Positions 1 through 8,083 of a stretch of 64,000 nt of DNA are shown here, piece after piece. The DNA lies in assembly GCA_934294885.1 (NCBI GenBank), contig CAKRAK010000008.1, positions 27,996 to 91,995 on the forward strand, written 5' to 3'. The number at the start of each line of letters is the position of its first letter. The stretch's first letter is position 1. Below the pieces are notes generated by a model. That model saw only the letters and a program-made list of their open reading frames with translations, was not told the DNA's origin and did no database searches. The position numbers were made by a program, and so were the translations under genes. The stretch comes from an uncultured Lachnospiraceae bacterium. GTDB taxonomy: Bacteria; Bacillota; Clostridia; Lachnospirales; Lachnospiraceae.

Positions 1-1972
1 CTTTCATTCGTTTCCGGTCCGTCACCTTAGAGGTATACAAAATCTCCTTCATCAAAGAAAGGGCATCGGAAACATTTTCATATAAAACCTTTGTATTCAC
101 AGCTAACTCAATCTTATAAGAGCCCTCTTTGTCTGTTACATCATACTCAGAAATGTGGAAACCGATTCCTCCGGTTTTCATATCAATTTCATTCGCCAGT
201 CCGTTATAAGAATAGTTCTCGGTGTCAACCTCCTTATATAGAGCAACTAACAGCGACACATATGGTAACAGACTTACATCTACATGCTTCAAATCAAAAT
301 GATATCCGATATATGCGATTCCGTTTGTAAAGATATTCTGGAACACAAAAGGAACCCCATCCATGTCCTTTACAACATTTTTCAATTTTATCGCCTCTTT
401 ACCGATATCATCTATTGTCAGCATCGGAAGCTTTTCCAAATCCTCCTTAGATGATGGTGTAGACTGATACTCCTTAAGCTCCTTCGTATCTTCTATGATT
501 TTTTCCAGCTCCTCCTTAGACAGGGATGCTTTCAGATTTGCCAGCTTTTCTCTGACGCTTTCATCATTTTTCTGATTCAGTCCTTTTTCAGGCTCCGAAA
601 TAACGATAGTTTTATGCGGATTATTCAGTATGCAATCCTTTAACAGGTTGACATAATAATCCGTTCCTATCATCTGCTTCAACTGCTGATACTCTGCATT
701 AAATTTGAGATATAGAAAGGGTTCATCCTTATCATATAACCAGCTGTTAAACGCACCAAGACCAAGCAGCAATCCCTTTGGATAGCGGCCATAGTTTCCT
801 TCCTTTGATTTGAATTCAAAATGATTCAGGGAACCAAGTAATACCCTTTCATCCAATCCATCCGATATCAAATCCTTTAAAACGGATTCCACAACAGAAA
901 TAAACTTATCCTTATCTTCCGGTTTGCAGCCCTTTGCAACAATAGAATAAGTCGGCTGAAGCGTTCCCCCATCATAAGAACTGAACACATCATCACTGAT
1001 TCCGGCATCCACTAGCGCTTTCCTCACAGGAGCTCCCGGAACATCCACTAAGGCATAATCCAACATAGAAAATGCCAGATCCTTCATTCTGTCAAGTCCA
1101 TCACCAAGCACTACATTATAACTGAAATAGGTACTGCTTGATGCATCATCCGATTCCGATAAAGGATATTTTACATAAATTTCCTTTGGGGCGCTGAAAG
1201 CCTTTTGTTTCTTAATCTCCGAATCCACATCCTGATAATCAAAATGACTCAAATACTCTTCATGGATAAATGACAGTTCCTTTTCGTAATCCAGATTACC
1301 GTACAGATAAATAAAACTGTTAGACGGATGATAATACTTACGATGAAAGTCTAAAAATGCTTCCCTTGTAAGATCCGGAATATGCATCGGATCTCCTCCG
1401 GAATCACAGCCGTAAGTTGTATCCGGGAATAAAGAAGTCTGAATTGCCTGCATCAACAGCTGTTCATCCGATGAATAGGCACCCTTCATCTCATTAAAAA
1501 CAACACCGTTATACGTCAGTTCTCCATCCAGCGAGTCCAGTTCATAATGCCAGCCTTCCTGTTTTAATATCTTATCGTTTTCATAGGTGTTCGGATAAAA
1601 AACAGCATCCAGATAAACATCCATCAGATTATGAAAGTCTTTATCATTTACCGATGCAATGGGATATACGGTTTTATCCGGATAAGTCATAGCATTTAAA
1701 AATGTATTGAGAGAACCCTTTGCAAGCTCTACAAAAGGATCCTTTACCGGAAACTTTCTTGAACCACATAAAACAGAATGTTCTGTAATGTGGGCAACTC
1801 CTGTATCATCTGCAGGGGGAGTACGAAAACCAATGTTAAAAACCTTATTTTTATCATCATTTACAACCAGCAATACTCTTGCCTTTGTTTTTTCATGCTC
1901 TAATAAATAGCCATATCCGTTGACTTCTTCAATCTTCTCTTCTTTTAACAAAATATAATTATTAATATCCAT
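1..1972 (-). CDS. M16C family zinc metallopeptidase (presequence-protease-like), 3' end missing
   Basis: This gene runs off the left edge; 657 codons are present and members of the family usually have about 970. The start is the ATG at 1970-1972, behind GTGAGGATAAC. The inverted zinc motif HITEH lies at residues 61-65, and the expected downstream Glu sits in NEMKGAYS. These are the metal ligands and catalytic Glu of the insulinase/pitrilysin clan. In Clostridia such proteins are usually cytosolic oligopeptide-degrading enzymes; no signal peptide is visible. The first M16 domain and the M16C-associated helical domain are present, while the C-terminal half lies outside the window. No ribosome binding site is shared with a neighbour and the tRNA pair lies upstream. 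The family assignment is secure; the substrate is unknown. Confidence 0.9.
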   Translation of the reverse strand, partial: MDINNYILLKEEKIEEVNGYGYLLEHEKTKARVLLVVNDDKNKVFNIGFRTPPADDTGVAHITEHSVLCGSRKFPVKDPFVELAKGSLNTFLNAMTYPDKTVYPIASVNDKDFHNLMDVYLDAVFYPNTYENDKILKQEGWHYELDSLDGELTYNGVVFNEMKGAYSSDEQLLMQAIQTSLFPDTTYGCDSGGDPMHIPDLTREAFLDFHRKYYHPSNSFIYLYGNLDYEKELSFIHEEYLSHFDYQDVDSEIKKQKAFSAPKEIYVKYPLSESDDASSSTYFSYNVVLGDGLDRMKDLAFSMLDYALVDVPGAPVRKALVDAGISDDVFSSYDGGTLQPTYSIVAKGCKPEDKDKFISVVESVLKDLISDGLDERVLLGSLNHFEFKSKEGNYGRYPKGLLLGLGAFNSWLYDKDEPFLYLKFNAEYQQLKQMIGTDYYVNLLKDCILNNPHKTIVISEPEKGLNQKNDESVREKLANLKASLSKEELEKIIEDTKELKEYQSTPSSKEDLEKLPMLTIDDIGKEAIKLKNVVKDMDGVPFVFQNIFTNGIAYIGYHFDLKHVDVSLLPYVSLLVALYKEVDTENYSYNGLANEIDMKTGGIGFHISEYDVTDKEGSYKIELAVNTKVLYENVSDALSLMKEILYTSKVTDRKRMK

Positions 1973-2049
1973 GTTATCCTCACTTTCTCAAATTATAATC
2001 CTGTTTGACATGCAAAGCCTCCTGTAAGTATGATGTCTGCATGCCGGTG

Positions 2050-2153
2050 CATAATGCATAGAGACGGAATCCCCTCCGGGAATCTCACGATGATTAACGG
2101 TCGCCAATGCACTCCATAAATGCGCACATTTTTTTCCGCCATTATAACAAAAC
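2050..2153 (-). repeat. Structured intergenic repeat, family X, copy 1
   Basis: This stretch resembles 51603-51701. The best-matching core is 2092-2153 against 51642-51701. Both copies share gatta(a/g)cggtcg, then cc(a/g)taaatg(c/g), then ccataacaaaa after a poly-T/C stretch. Both begin, in the minus direction, directly after the U-tract of a hairpin terminator. Short ORFs across it are not conserved between the copies, so I read it as a DNA or RNA repeat rather than a gene. I cannot name the family. Confidence 0.55.
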
Positions 2154-2182
2154 AAAAAAAGACCGAGACATACGTCTCGGCC
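2152..2182 (-). terminator. Rho-independent terminator of the tRNA operon
   Basis: Read on the minus strand, a 7-bp stem CCGAGAC/GTCTCGG with loop GTAT is followed by TCTTTTTTTG. It lies eight bases beyond the 3' end of tRNA-Met. Confidence 0.9.
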
Positions 2183-2189
2183 TGTATCG

Positions 2190-2263
2190 TAGCGAGAGAG
2201 GGATTTGAACCCACGACACCACGGGTATGAACCGTGTGCTCTAGCCAACTGAGCTATCTCGCC
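2190..2263 (-). tRNA. tRNA-Met (CAT), elongator type
   Basis: A 74-nt cloverleaf is visible: acceptor GGCGAGA pairing with TCTCGCT (a G-U at the first pair), D-arm TAGCTCAGTTGGCTAGAGCA, anticodon stem CACGG/CCGTG with loop TTCATAC, and T-arm GTGGGTTCAAATCCC. The anticodon stem lacks the three consecutive G-C pairs of initiator tRNA, so elongator Met is favoured. tRNA-Ile2 (lysidine-modified CAU) cannot be excluded by eye. CCA is not encoded. Confidence 0.9.
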
Positions 2264-2267
2264 ATAA

Positions 2268-2340
2268 TGGAACCTACAGGGCTCGAACCTGTGACCCTCT
2301 GCTTGTAAGGCAGATGCTCTCCCAGCTGAGCTAAGATTCC
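2268..2340 (-). tRNA. tRNA-Val (TAC)
   Basis: A 73-nt cloverleaf is visible: acceptor GGAATCT/AGGTTCC, D-arm TAGCTCAGCTGGGAGAGCA, anticodon loop CTTACAA (anticodon TAC) and T-arm CAGGTTCGAGCCCTG. CCA is not encoded. It is the first gene of a two-tRNA transcript and is separated from tRNA-Met by four bases. Confidence 0.95.
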
Positions 2341-2364
2341 ATCTGTGCGCTCGGCACAAAACGT

Positions 2365-2393
2365 AGTATATATAAAAACACATTTTTTGTCAA
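2365..2393 (-). promoter_or_regulatory. Sigma-A promoter of the tRNA operon
   Basis: On the minus strand, TTGACA (2388-2393) is followed by a 17-bp spacer and TATACT (2365-2370). It lies about 25 bp upstream of tRNA-Val and is close to consensus. Confidence 0.85.
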
Positions 2394-2414
2394 GAACTTT
2401 TTTTATTTTTTTTA

Positions 2415-2888
2415 TTATTTTAGAAAATACATAATCAAATACAAAATTCCGGCAATAATCAGGATGGGAATGCCAAAGGTAACAAAGAACATTACGCCAA
2501 TCTTAATCAGCAGAAAAACGATTCCCACAATTAATAAGAAAATCAGTATTCCCACTAATTTTGCAAGCCATCCGTTAATATCAATACGAAAAGACTTATA
2601 GCCGCCGGTGTTATCACGATTTACCCGGCTCTGGCGCACCTTCCTTTGATGTCCGTCCTCGGTATACTCAACATCGGCATCCCGTTTACCTTCCTCTGCC
2701 GCAATAATGGATTTGGCAATAAATGCCGGTTTCCCCAATTCCCCAATTACATCTTCTTCCCTCTTCCCACTTTGAACCTGCTCGTCAATATAATTGGAAT
2801 AATATCGATATGCATCCATCGTAGCTTCTGCGGAGACATTTCCATTCAATAAGGTTCTTAACTCGTCCAAAAATTCCTGTCTTGTCAT
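2415..2888 (-). CDS. DUF1700/HAAS-domain membrane protein
   Basis: This 157-residue protein starts with an N-terminal helical module typical of DUF1700/HAAS proteins (MTRQEFLDELRTLL, then a YIDEQVQSGKREEDVIGELG segment). A charged linker follows, and residues about 108-155 form two hydrophobic helices. The N-terminal module usually lies in the cytoplasm and often partners PadR-type regulators, but none is adjacent here. The gene follows the transglutaminase-like gene by nine bases and is probably translated from the same mRNA. The distinct function is unknown. Confidence 0.8.
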   Translation of the reverse strand: MTRQEFLDELRTLLNGNVSAEATMDAYRYYSNYIDEQVQSGKREEDVIGELGKPAFIAKSIIAAEEGKRDADVEYTEDGHQRKVRQSRVNRDNTGGYKSFRIDINGWLAKLVGILIFLLIVGIVFLLIKIGVMFFVTFGIPILIIAGILYLIMYFLK

Positions 2889-2897
2889 ACCATACCT

Positions 2898-4022
2898 CTA
2901 TTCTACATTTATTACTAAAACTGTATACGAACCTATTACATAGGTCTGCCAGCTTATGCTGTTATATTTTTCATTCCCCTCAAATATAAATTGCATATTC
3001 TCTTCGTCTTCCTGATACTTCTCTACAACACCCTCATATCGGACTCCTGTTCCGTCCACTATATTTTCATACGCAGCCTGCTGATATTCCTCCAGGGTAG
3101 AAAAATATTGATTTTGTTTTTTGTAATAATTTTCCTCCATGCTGTCAGCGTTTGGATAATCCTGCTTCTCCCATTTATGATTTTTATCCAAAATATCATC
3201 TGTCACATTAAAGTATGGATGAATGACCACATTCTCCTGATCTGGGGCAGGGTCATCCCATGTTGTATCCAGATGATACCAGTTTCCATCTAAGCAAACC
3301 AGATTCCATGCATGTTCAATCCATTCGCCCGCAGTATTTTTCCCATATCCTTCCACAAACTCCGACTCTATATTGACACAATGAAGTAACACCTGCATAG
3401 CTTCCGCATAACCGTTACAAACTGCATCTCCCTTTACCAAAGCTCCATAAGCTCTGTATATGTCACTCTTTTCATCTTCGTTTACCATCTCACTGTAACG
3501 GCAATTCTTTACCAGATAATCGTGAAAAGCCAATTCCTTTTCATAATCGGACATATCATCCTTAATCTGAGTCTTAATAATAACAGATATTGCCTCATAA
3601 AGCTCTTTTGCCTTAGGCTGGTCGGCCGGAATGGTACTTCCATGTACATATGCATCCATAGCGTAATAGTTAATTGTACGTTCTGTGGCAATCTGTACCT
3701 TTATATACCGGCTGCCAATCTCACCTATCTGCTGGTAACTTACCCCTCTTCCATAGACACCATCCAAGGAATCGTTAATCCCATCTAACTCCGACGGAGC
3801 CATATCTTTAAGATAAATCACAAACGAATCCGAACCCCTTAGTATCTCTTCGTCCAGACGGTTTGCGATGCTTTCCACATCCGAATATATATTTTCTTCC
3901 GAAAAATATTCCTCTGTCAGAAAAGCAAGTTTTTCCTGCACTGCCGGAACTTTATAAGAGCCATATAGAATTGCTCCTGCAACAATAATTATTAAATAAA
4001 AAAAAGCGATTCCTTTTCTCAT
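2898..4022 (-). CDS. Membrane-anchored transglutaminase-like (cysteine protease fold) protein
   Basis: This 374-residue protein has a single N-terminal membrane segment (about 5-22), which places the rest outside the cell. The transglutaminase-core triad can be read in order: Cys in GDAVCNGYAEAM (about residue 200), His in EHAWNLV, and Asp in YHLDTTWDDP. Such proteins may act on peptides or cross-link or cleave surface proteins; here the substrate is unknown. It is divergent from the MoxR-DUF58 operon, and these families often co-occur, which suggests a shared envelope role. The start has modest support from GGAGAGAATATG. Confidence 0.85.
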   Translation of the reverse strand: MRKGIAFFYLIIIVAGAILYGSYKVPAVQEKLAFLTEEYFSEENIYSDVESIANRLDEEILRGSDSFVIYLKDMAPSELDGINDSLDGVYGRGVSYQQIGEIGSRYIKVQIATERTINYYAMDAYVHGSTIPADQPKAKELYEAISVIIKTQIKDDMSDYEKELAFHDYLVKNCRYSEMVNEDEKSDIYRAYGALVKGDAVCNGYAEAMQVLLHCVNIESEFVEGYGKNTAGEWIEHAWNLVCLDGNWYHLDTTWDDPAPDQENVVIHPYFNVTDDILDKNHKWEKQDYPNADSMEENYYKKQNQYFSTLEEYQQAAYENIVDGTGVRYEGVVEKYQEDEENMQFIFEGNEKYNSISWQTYVIGSYTVLVINVE

Positions 4023-4095
4023 ATTCTCTCCTAAAAAGTGGTTCCCAATCCGCTAACATTGTAACATTCTTATCATTATCTTGCAAATACTCCTG

Positions 4096-4124
4096 TTGAG
4101 AAAATATATAAATTATATTACAAT
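4096..4124 (+). promoter_or_regulatory. Promoter of the MoxR operon
   Basis: TTGAGA (4096-4101) is followed by a 17-bp spacer and TACAAT (4119-4124). Transcription would begin near 4131, which argues against an upstream TTG start at 4133 and for the ATG at 4151. Confidence 0.65.
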
Positions 4125-4150
4125 AAAAAAAATTGCACAATAGAAAGGAC

Positions 4151-5110
4151 ATGACAAAATTCATGAAAACAGAGAATCAGATTATCGGTCAGCTAAGACA
4201 GAATATTCAAACTGTTATCGTCGGTAAAGAAGAACAGATTACCATGATGATAACCGGCCTGCTTGCAGGCGGTCACATATTAATAGAAGACACCCCCGGA
4301 ACCGGAAAAACAAAGCTTGCCAAATCACTGGCTGCATCTATTGAGGGGATTTACAAAAGAGTCCAGTTCACACCGGATCTGCTCCCAAGTGATGTAACCG
4401 GGATCAATATATACAACCAGAAAAATCAGGAATTTGAATTTATCAAAGGTCCTGTATTTACCAATATTTTATTAGCTGACGAAATAAATCGTGCAACCCC
4501 GCGAACCCAATCCTGTCTGTTAGAGGCTATGGCAGAAAAGCAGGTCACCATTGACGGAACAACCCGTCCTCTTACAGCTCCATTCTTCCTGATTGCAACG
4601 GAAAATCCCATTGAAACAGCCGGAACCTTTCCGTTACCGGAGGCTGTTTTGGATCGTTTTGATTTGAAAATATCCATGGGATTTCCCACAGAAGAGGAAG
4701 CCCTCACACTGTTAAACCGCTACATCAAAGAGGATCCGGAAAAGAACCTTTCTCCGGTTTGTTCGTTAGAGGATATTCTCGCTCTTCAAAAAAGGGTTCG
4801 TGATATTTATATACATGATGACATCAAAAAATACATAACAGCTCTGGTTACCGCAACCCATCATCACGAACAGATTCAACTCGGAATCAATCCAAGAGGT
4901 TTGCTAAGCCTTGTCCGGACATCCCAGGCATATGCTTTGATAAACGAAAGGGATTATGTAATCCCCGATGACGTAAAGCATCTTGTGAAGCCTTGCTTTG
5001 CCCATCGTTTGATTACGATATCCGGCATCAACGGCATCCGGTTAGCGGACAATGCCCTGGATTATATTTTAGAGCATACACCGGTTCCCACAGAAAATTT
5101 CAATGCATAA
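4151..5110 (+). CDS. MoxR-family AAA+ ATPase
   Basis: This 319-residue ATPase shows Walker A DTPGTGKTKLAKSL, Walker B LLADEINRA (the MoxR signature) and sensor 1 FLIATENPIE. The C-terminal lid carries GINPRGLLSLVRTSQAYAL. MoxR ATPases act as chaperone-like remodelers, usually with the DUF58 and membrane proteins encoded next to them. The chosen ATG follows GAAAGGAC closely; an in-frame ATG at 4163 is possible. It is the first gene of a four-gene run (MoxR, DUF58, membrane protein, maf). Confidence 0.93.
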   Translation: MTKFMKTENQIIGQLRQNIQTVIVGKEEQITMMITGLLAGGHILIEDTPGTGKTKLAKSLAASIEGIYKRVQFTPDLLPSDVTGINIYNQKNQEFEFIKGPVFTNILLADEINRATPRTQSCLLEAMAEKQVTIDGTTRPLTAPFFLIATENPIETAGTFPLPEAVLDRFDLKISMGFPTEEEALTLLNRYIKEDPEKNLSPVCSLEDILALQKRVRDIYIHDDIKKYITALVTATHHHEQIQLGINPRGLLSLVRTSQAYALINERDYVIPDDVKHLVKPCFAHRLITISGINGIRLADNALDYILEHTPVPTENFNA

Positions 5111-5122
5111 AGGAGAACATAC

Positions 5123-6244
5123 ATGCATTTTATAATTGTATTATTTCTTGCAATTATCATTTATATGCTGCAACTGTATTTTTATAAGCGCGATTGGGCA
5201 AAGGGGCTTTCCGTTGATATTTCCTACAGCCGGGAATACGCCTGTATCGGAGATCAGGTAGAATTAATCGAGACCATAACCAACGAAAAGGCCCTGTCCC
5301 TGCCTGTATTATCAGTAAAATTTACATCCTCAAAAACCTTTGTATATGATGATATGAACAATGCAGCTATTTCCGACCACTACTACCGTAATGACATATT
5401 TTCCGTCTCCGGCAATCAGAAAATCGTCCGTAAGCAGGTTTTTACAACTACCCAGAGAGGCTTTTTTGTAATTCCGGCCATTGATCTGGTTGCTACAGAC
5501 TTATTTATGGCCCGAAATTATGCCCGTATGTATAAAAACCATGCAGCATTATATGTATATCCAAAACAATTACACCTCAATGAATTACTGCAATTTGCAA
5601 GTGCAATTGCTTTAAGGGTAACAAATCAGTCACAAACAGAGGATCCCCTTACCTTCCGAAGTATCCGTAAATACTTACCAACAGATTCCAGAAAAGACAT
5701 TAACTGGAAAGCAACCGCCAAAACAGGCAGTCTTATGGTAAATACCCATTTTTCCGCAGAAAACGGAAGGATTGTTTTATTACTGAACTTAGACCCCCAT
5801 GTAACACAGCATTCAGACCGGTTAGCGGAATGCTGTATCTCCACTGCCGCTACTTTACTTTCCCAGTGGAATCAGAACCACTTACAGTTCCGTCTTGCAG
5901 TTAACATGATCGACACCTCTTCACAAAAGCTGTTTATCAGCGACTGGGGATTTGGTGATTCCCATTACAGGCATCTGTTAGAAATGCTGTGCCGGATTGA
6001 TTTAAAAAATGAACCGGCATCCTTTTTGGATTTTTTTGAAGAAGCCTGCGATCAGTTTCAAAGCAATAACGAACACACTGTTTATGTTGTTGTATCAAAC
6101 AACCGAAAACAGGCATTGTTAGATGCCTGTTCCGAGAAAAAAAGCCGCGGTTTCCTACTTTGTTTTTTATGCCCCGAGAGAAAAGAAAACATGCTGCCGG
6201 CACCATTTGTTCAATATTTGGAGGTAAATCCGGATGCAATATAA
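5123..6244 (+). CDS. DUF58-domain membrane protein
   Basis: This 373-residue protein has an N-terminal hydrophobic segment (about 2-16), a beta-rich middle and the DUF58 core. The diagnostic DUF58 stretch reads TFRSIRKYLPTDSRKDINWK, followed by GRIVLLLNLD at the start of a vWA-like fold. DUF58 proteins accompany MoxR ATPases and are probable remodeling substrates or partners. The ribosome binding site is AAAGGAGAACATAC before ATG. The 3' end overlaps the next gene by 11 bp, which fits translational coupling. Confidence 0.9.
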   Translation: MHFIIVLFLAIIIYMLQLYFYKRDWAKGLSVDISYSREYACIGDQVELIETITNEKALSLPVLSVKFTSSKTFVYDDMNNAAISDHYYRNDIFSVSGNQKIVRKQVFTTTQRGFFVIPAIDLVATDLFMARNYARMYKNHAALYVYPKQLHLNELLQFASAIALRVTNQSQTEDPLTFRSIRKYLPTDSRKDINWKATAKTGSLMVNTHFSAENGRIVLLLNLDPHVTQHSDRLAECCISTAATLLSQWNQNHLQFRLAVNMIDTSSQKLFISDWGFGDSHYRHLLEMLCRIDLKNEPASFLDFFEEACDQFQSNNEHTVYVVVSNNRKQALLDACSEKKSRGFLLCFLCPERKENMLPAPFVQYLEVNPDAI

Positions 6245-7484
6245 TATATCTGCAATTCAACAAGTAAATCGATTCCTTACCCGCTGTATTATGTATTTTA
6301 TCATATTTGCTACAGTGTTAATTCTGTATGATGATGGGAATTTAAAATTTTACAGGCTAATTGGAATACCGGCAATTTTGATTTTTTATTTTTTCATTGA
6401 ACGCTATATTTTTAACGGATTTCTTTATCTTTTATTACACGGAATCGTGTTGATTCCCGTATTACTGATTCCGTTTCCATCCAAAGCCTATACCCTTTTA
6501 TACTGCATTCTGATTGTTGTGGAATGTATCCACGGAGAATACATATGGAAGCATAATATGGATGCAGTCTACGGCGGTGCCCCATGGGAATTTTATCTGT
6601 TTGCAGCCTTCATCAGTCTGGTCGCAAAGGCATATCATTATGACCGGATTACAGATATCGTATTTTATTGTGGCATACTTTTATTGATTCTGCACTTTAT
6701 CCAGCTCTATATGGAAGGTCTTCGAACCGTATTGCAAAAATCCGGTCATGCCACTTCACTTCCGGCAAAAAAAATGATTTTTTTCAGCTCCCTTATGGTA
6801 AGCTTCATTATATTGGTATTTTTGATTTCCTGCATTTATTCTCAAAAATACGATATTGATTCATCCGTTGCGATTTTCGGGAAATGGCTTGGAACCGTAA
6901 TTCTCGCTATTATAAAATGGATTTTGTATCTTTTCACCCTGATCCGTGCCTATTTTGCAAAGAACAGGCAGCTTCAAAACCTGGCTCAACGACAGGAGGA
7001 TTATCAGAACACCTTTGGGGCAGTCGCAGATTCTCTCACGAATCCAACCTTGATTGAGCATATTATATACGGGATTCTTGCAATTTGCGTGTATGCACTG
7101 ATTTTATATATCTTATACAGAATATTTAAGAGTATTTACAAAACCTATTCCAAACGATATATAACGGATTCCGACACAATCACACCGATCACACCCCAAA
7201 AGGAGCAGGCAAAAAAGATCAGGCATCCAAAAAACAGAATCAGTCACCTACGGGAAAACCTGTCGGGAGACAACAGAATCAAGCTTAGAAATATTTATAG
7301 ATTATTTATTCGCCGTCATAAAAAATACGAGCATAAAAGCAGCAATACCGTAACTGATATCCAAAATGATATAAAAGAGCTGTACAGCGAGGATATCAGC
7401 CAGCTTTCCGCATTGTACGAAAAAGCCCGGTATAGCAGCCACGCCATAACAAATGAAGATGTTCAAAAAGGAGGAAGCTTATGA
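6234..7484 (+). CDS. Multi-pass membrane protein of the MoxR-DUF58 cluster
   Basis: This 416-residue protein has several hydrophobic helices between about residues 15 and 165, more near 180-200 and 215-235, and one near 280-300. A basic cytosolic tail ends in SALYEKARYSSHAIT, which resembles the end of DUF4129 domains found in transglutaminase/MoxR clusters. Homology is too weak for me to assign a named family with certainty. It overlaps DUF58 upstream by 11 bp and maf downstream by 4 bp (ATGA). The role is inferred from context: a membrane component of the MoxR system. Confidence 0.75.
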   Translation: MQYNISAIQQVNRFLTRCIMYFIIFATVLILYDDGNLKFYRLIGIPAILIFYFFIERYIFNGFLYLLLHGIVLIPVLLIPFPSKAYTLLYCILIVVECIHGEYIWKHNMDAVYGGAPWEFYLFAAFISLVAKAYHYDRITDIVFYCGILLLILHFIQLYMEGLRTVLQKSGHATSLPAKKMIFFSSLMVSFIILVFLISCIYSQKYDIDSSVAIFGKWLGTVILAIIKWILYLFTLIRAYFAKNRQLQNLAQRQEDYQNTFGAVADSLTNPTLIEHIIYGILAICVYALILYILYRIFKSIYKTYSKRYITDSDTITPITPQKEQAKKIRHPKNRISHLRENLSGDNRIKLRNIYRLFIRRHKKYEHKSSNTVTDIQNDIKELYSEDISQLSALYEKARYSSHAITNEDVQKGGSL

Positions 7485-8083
7485 TTACACAAAAATTACC
7501 CATTATACTGGCATCGGCCTCACCACGCCGCTCCCAATTATTATCTCAAGCCGGATTCGAATTTTCCGTTATCCCTTCCACAATTGAGGAAACGATGACC
7601 GGAGATACTCCCGGACAGATCGTGGAAAGCCTTGCATATCAGAAAGCAAATGATGTGTACCAGAAAACAAAAGATACCTATAAAGGAAAGGATTACATGG
7701 TAATCGGCTGTGACACCATCGTTTACTATGATGGAGAGGTTCTGGGAAAACCGGAGGACGAACAGGAAGCCTTCGATATCCTGAAGCTATTATCGGACCG
7801 TACCCATCAGGTATTCACCGGTATTTCCCTTATTATAAAGCAAAACAACGAAAAACAGGTTTATCTGCTTCACGAAAAAACAGACGTTACCTTTTATCCC
7901 ATCAGTGATTACGAAATTCGTCGGTATATCGCTACCGGAGATCCCTTTGACAAGGCAGGAGCCTATGGAATACAAGGCGGCTTTTCCATCCATGTAAAAG
8001 GAATTACAGGCGACTACAACAATGTAGTAGGGCTTCCTGCCGCAAAGCTTTATCAGACTTTAAAGGAGCTTTCAATCATCTGA
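7481..8083 (+). CDS. maf: Maf-family nucleoside triphosphate pyrophosphatase
   Basis: This 200-residue protein carries the Maf signature ILASASPRRSQLLSQAGF at the N terminus, the conserved GCDTIV, and GAYGIQG near the C terminus. Maf enzymes hydrolyse dTTP/UTP or modified nucleotides to monophosphates and are linked to septation and nucleotide-pool cleaning. The AAAGGAGGAAGCTT ribosome binding site lies inside the preceding gene, with which it shares ATGA. The 3' end overlaps the convergent GTPase gene by 12 bp. Confidence 0.95.
   Translation: MITQKLPIILASASPRRSQLLSQAGFEFSVIPSTIEETMTGDTPGQIVESLAYQKANDVYQKTKDTYKGKDYMVIGCDTIVYYDGEVLGKPEDEQEAFDILKLLSDRTHQVFTGISLIIKQNNEKQVYLLHEKTDVTFYPISDYEIRRYIATGDPFDKAGAYGIQGGFSIHVKGITGDYNNVVGLPAAKLYQTLKELSII

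Noticed and set aside
1988..2383. ORFs of 131 and 73 codons on the minus strand
   Set aside because: They run through the two tRNA genes and the repeat; coding there is chance.
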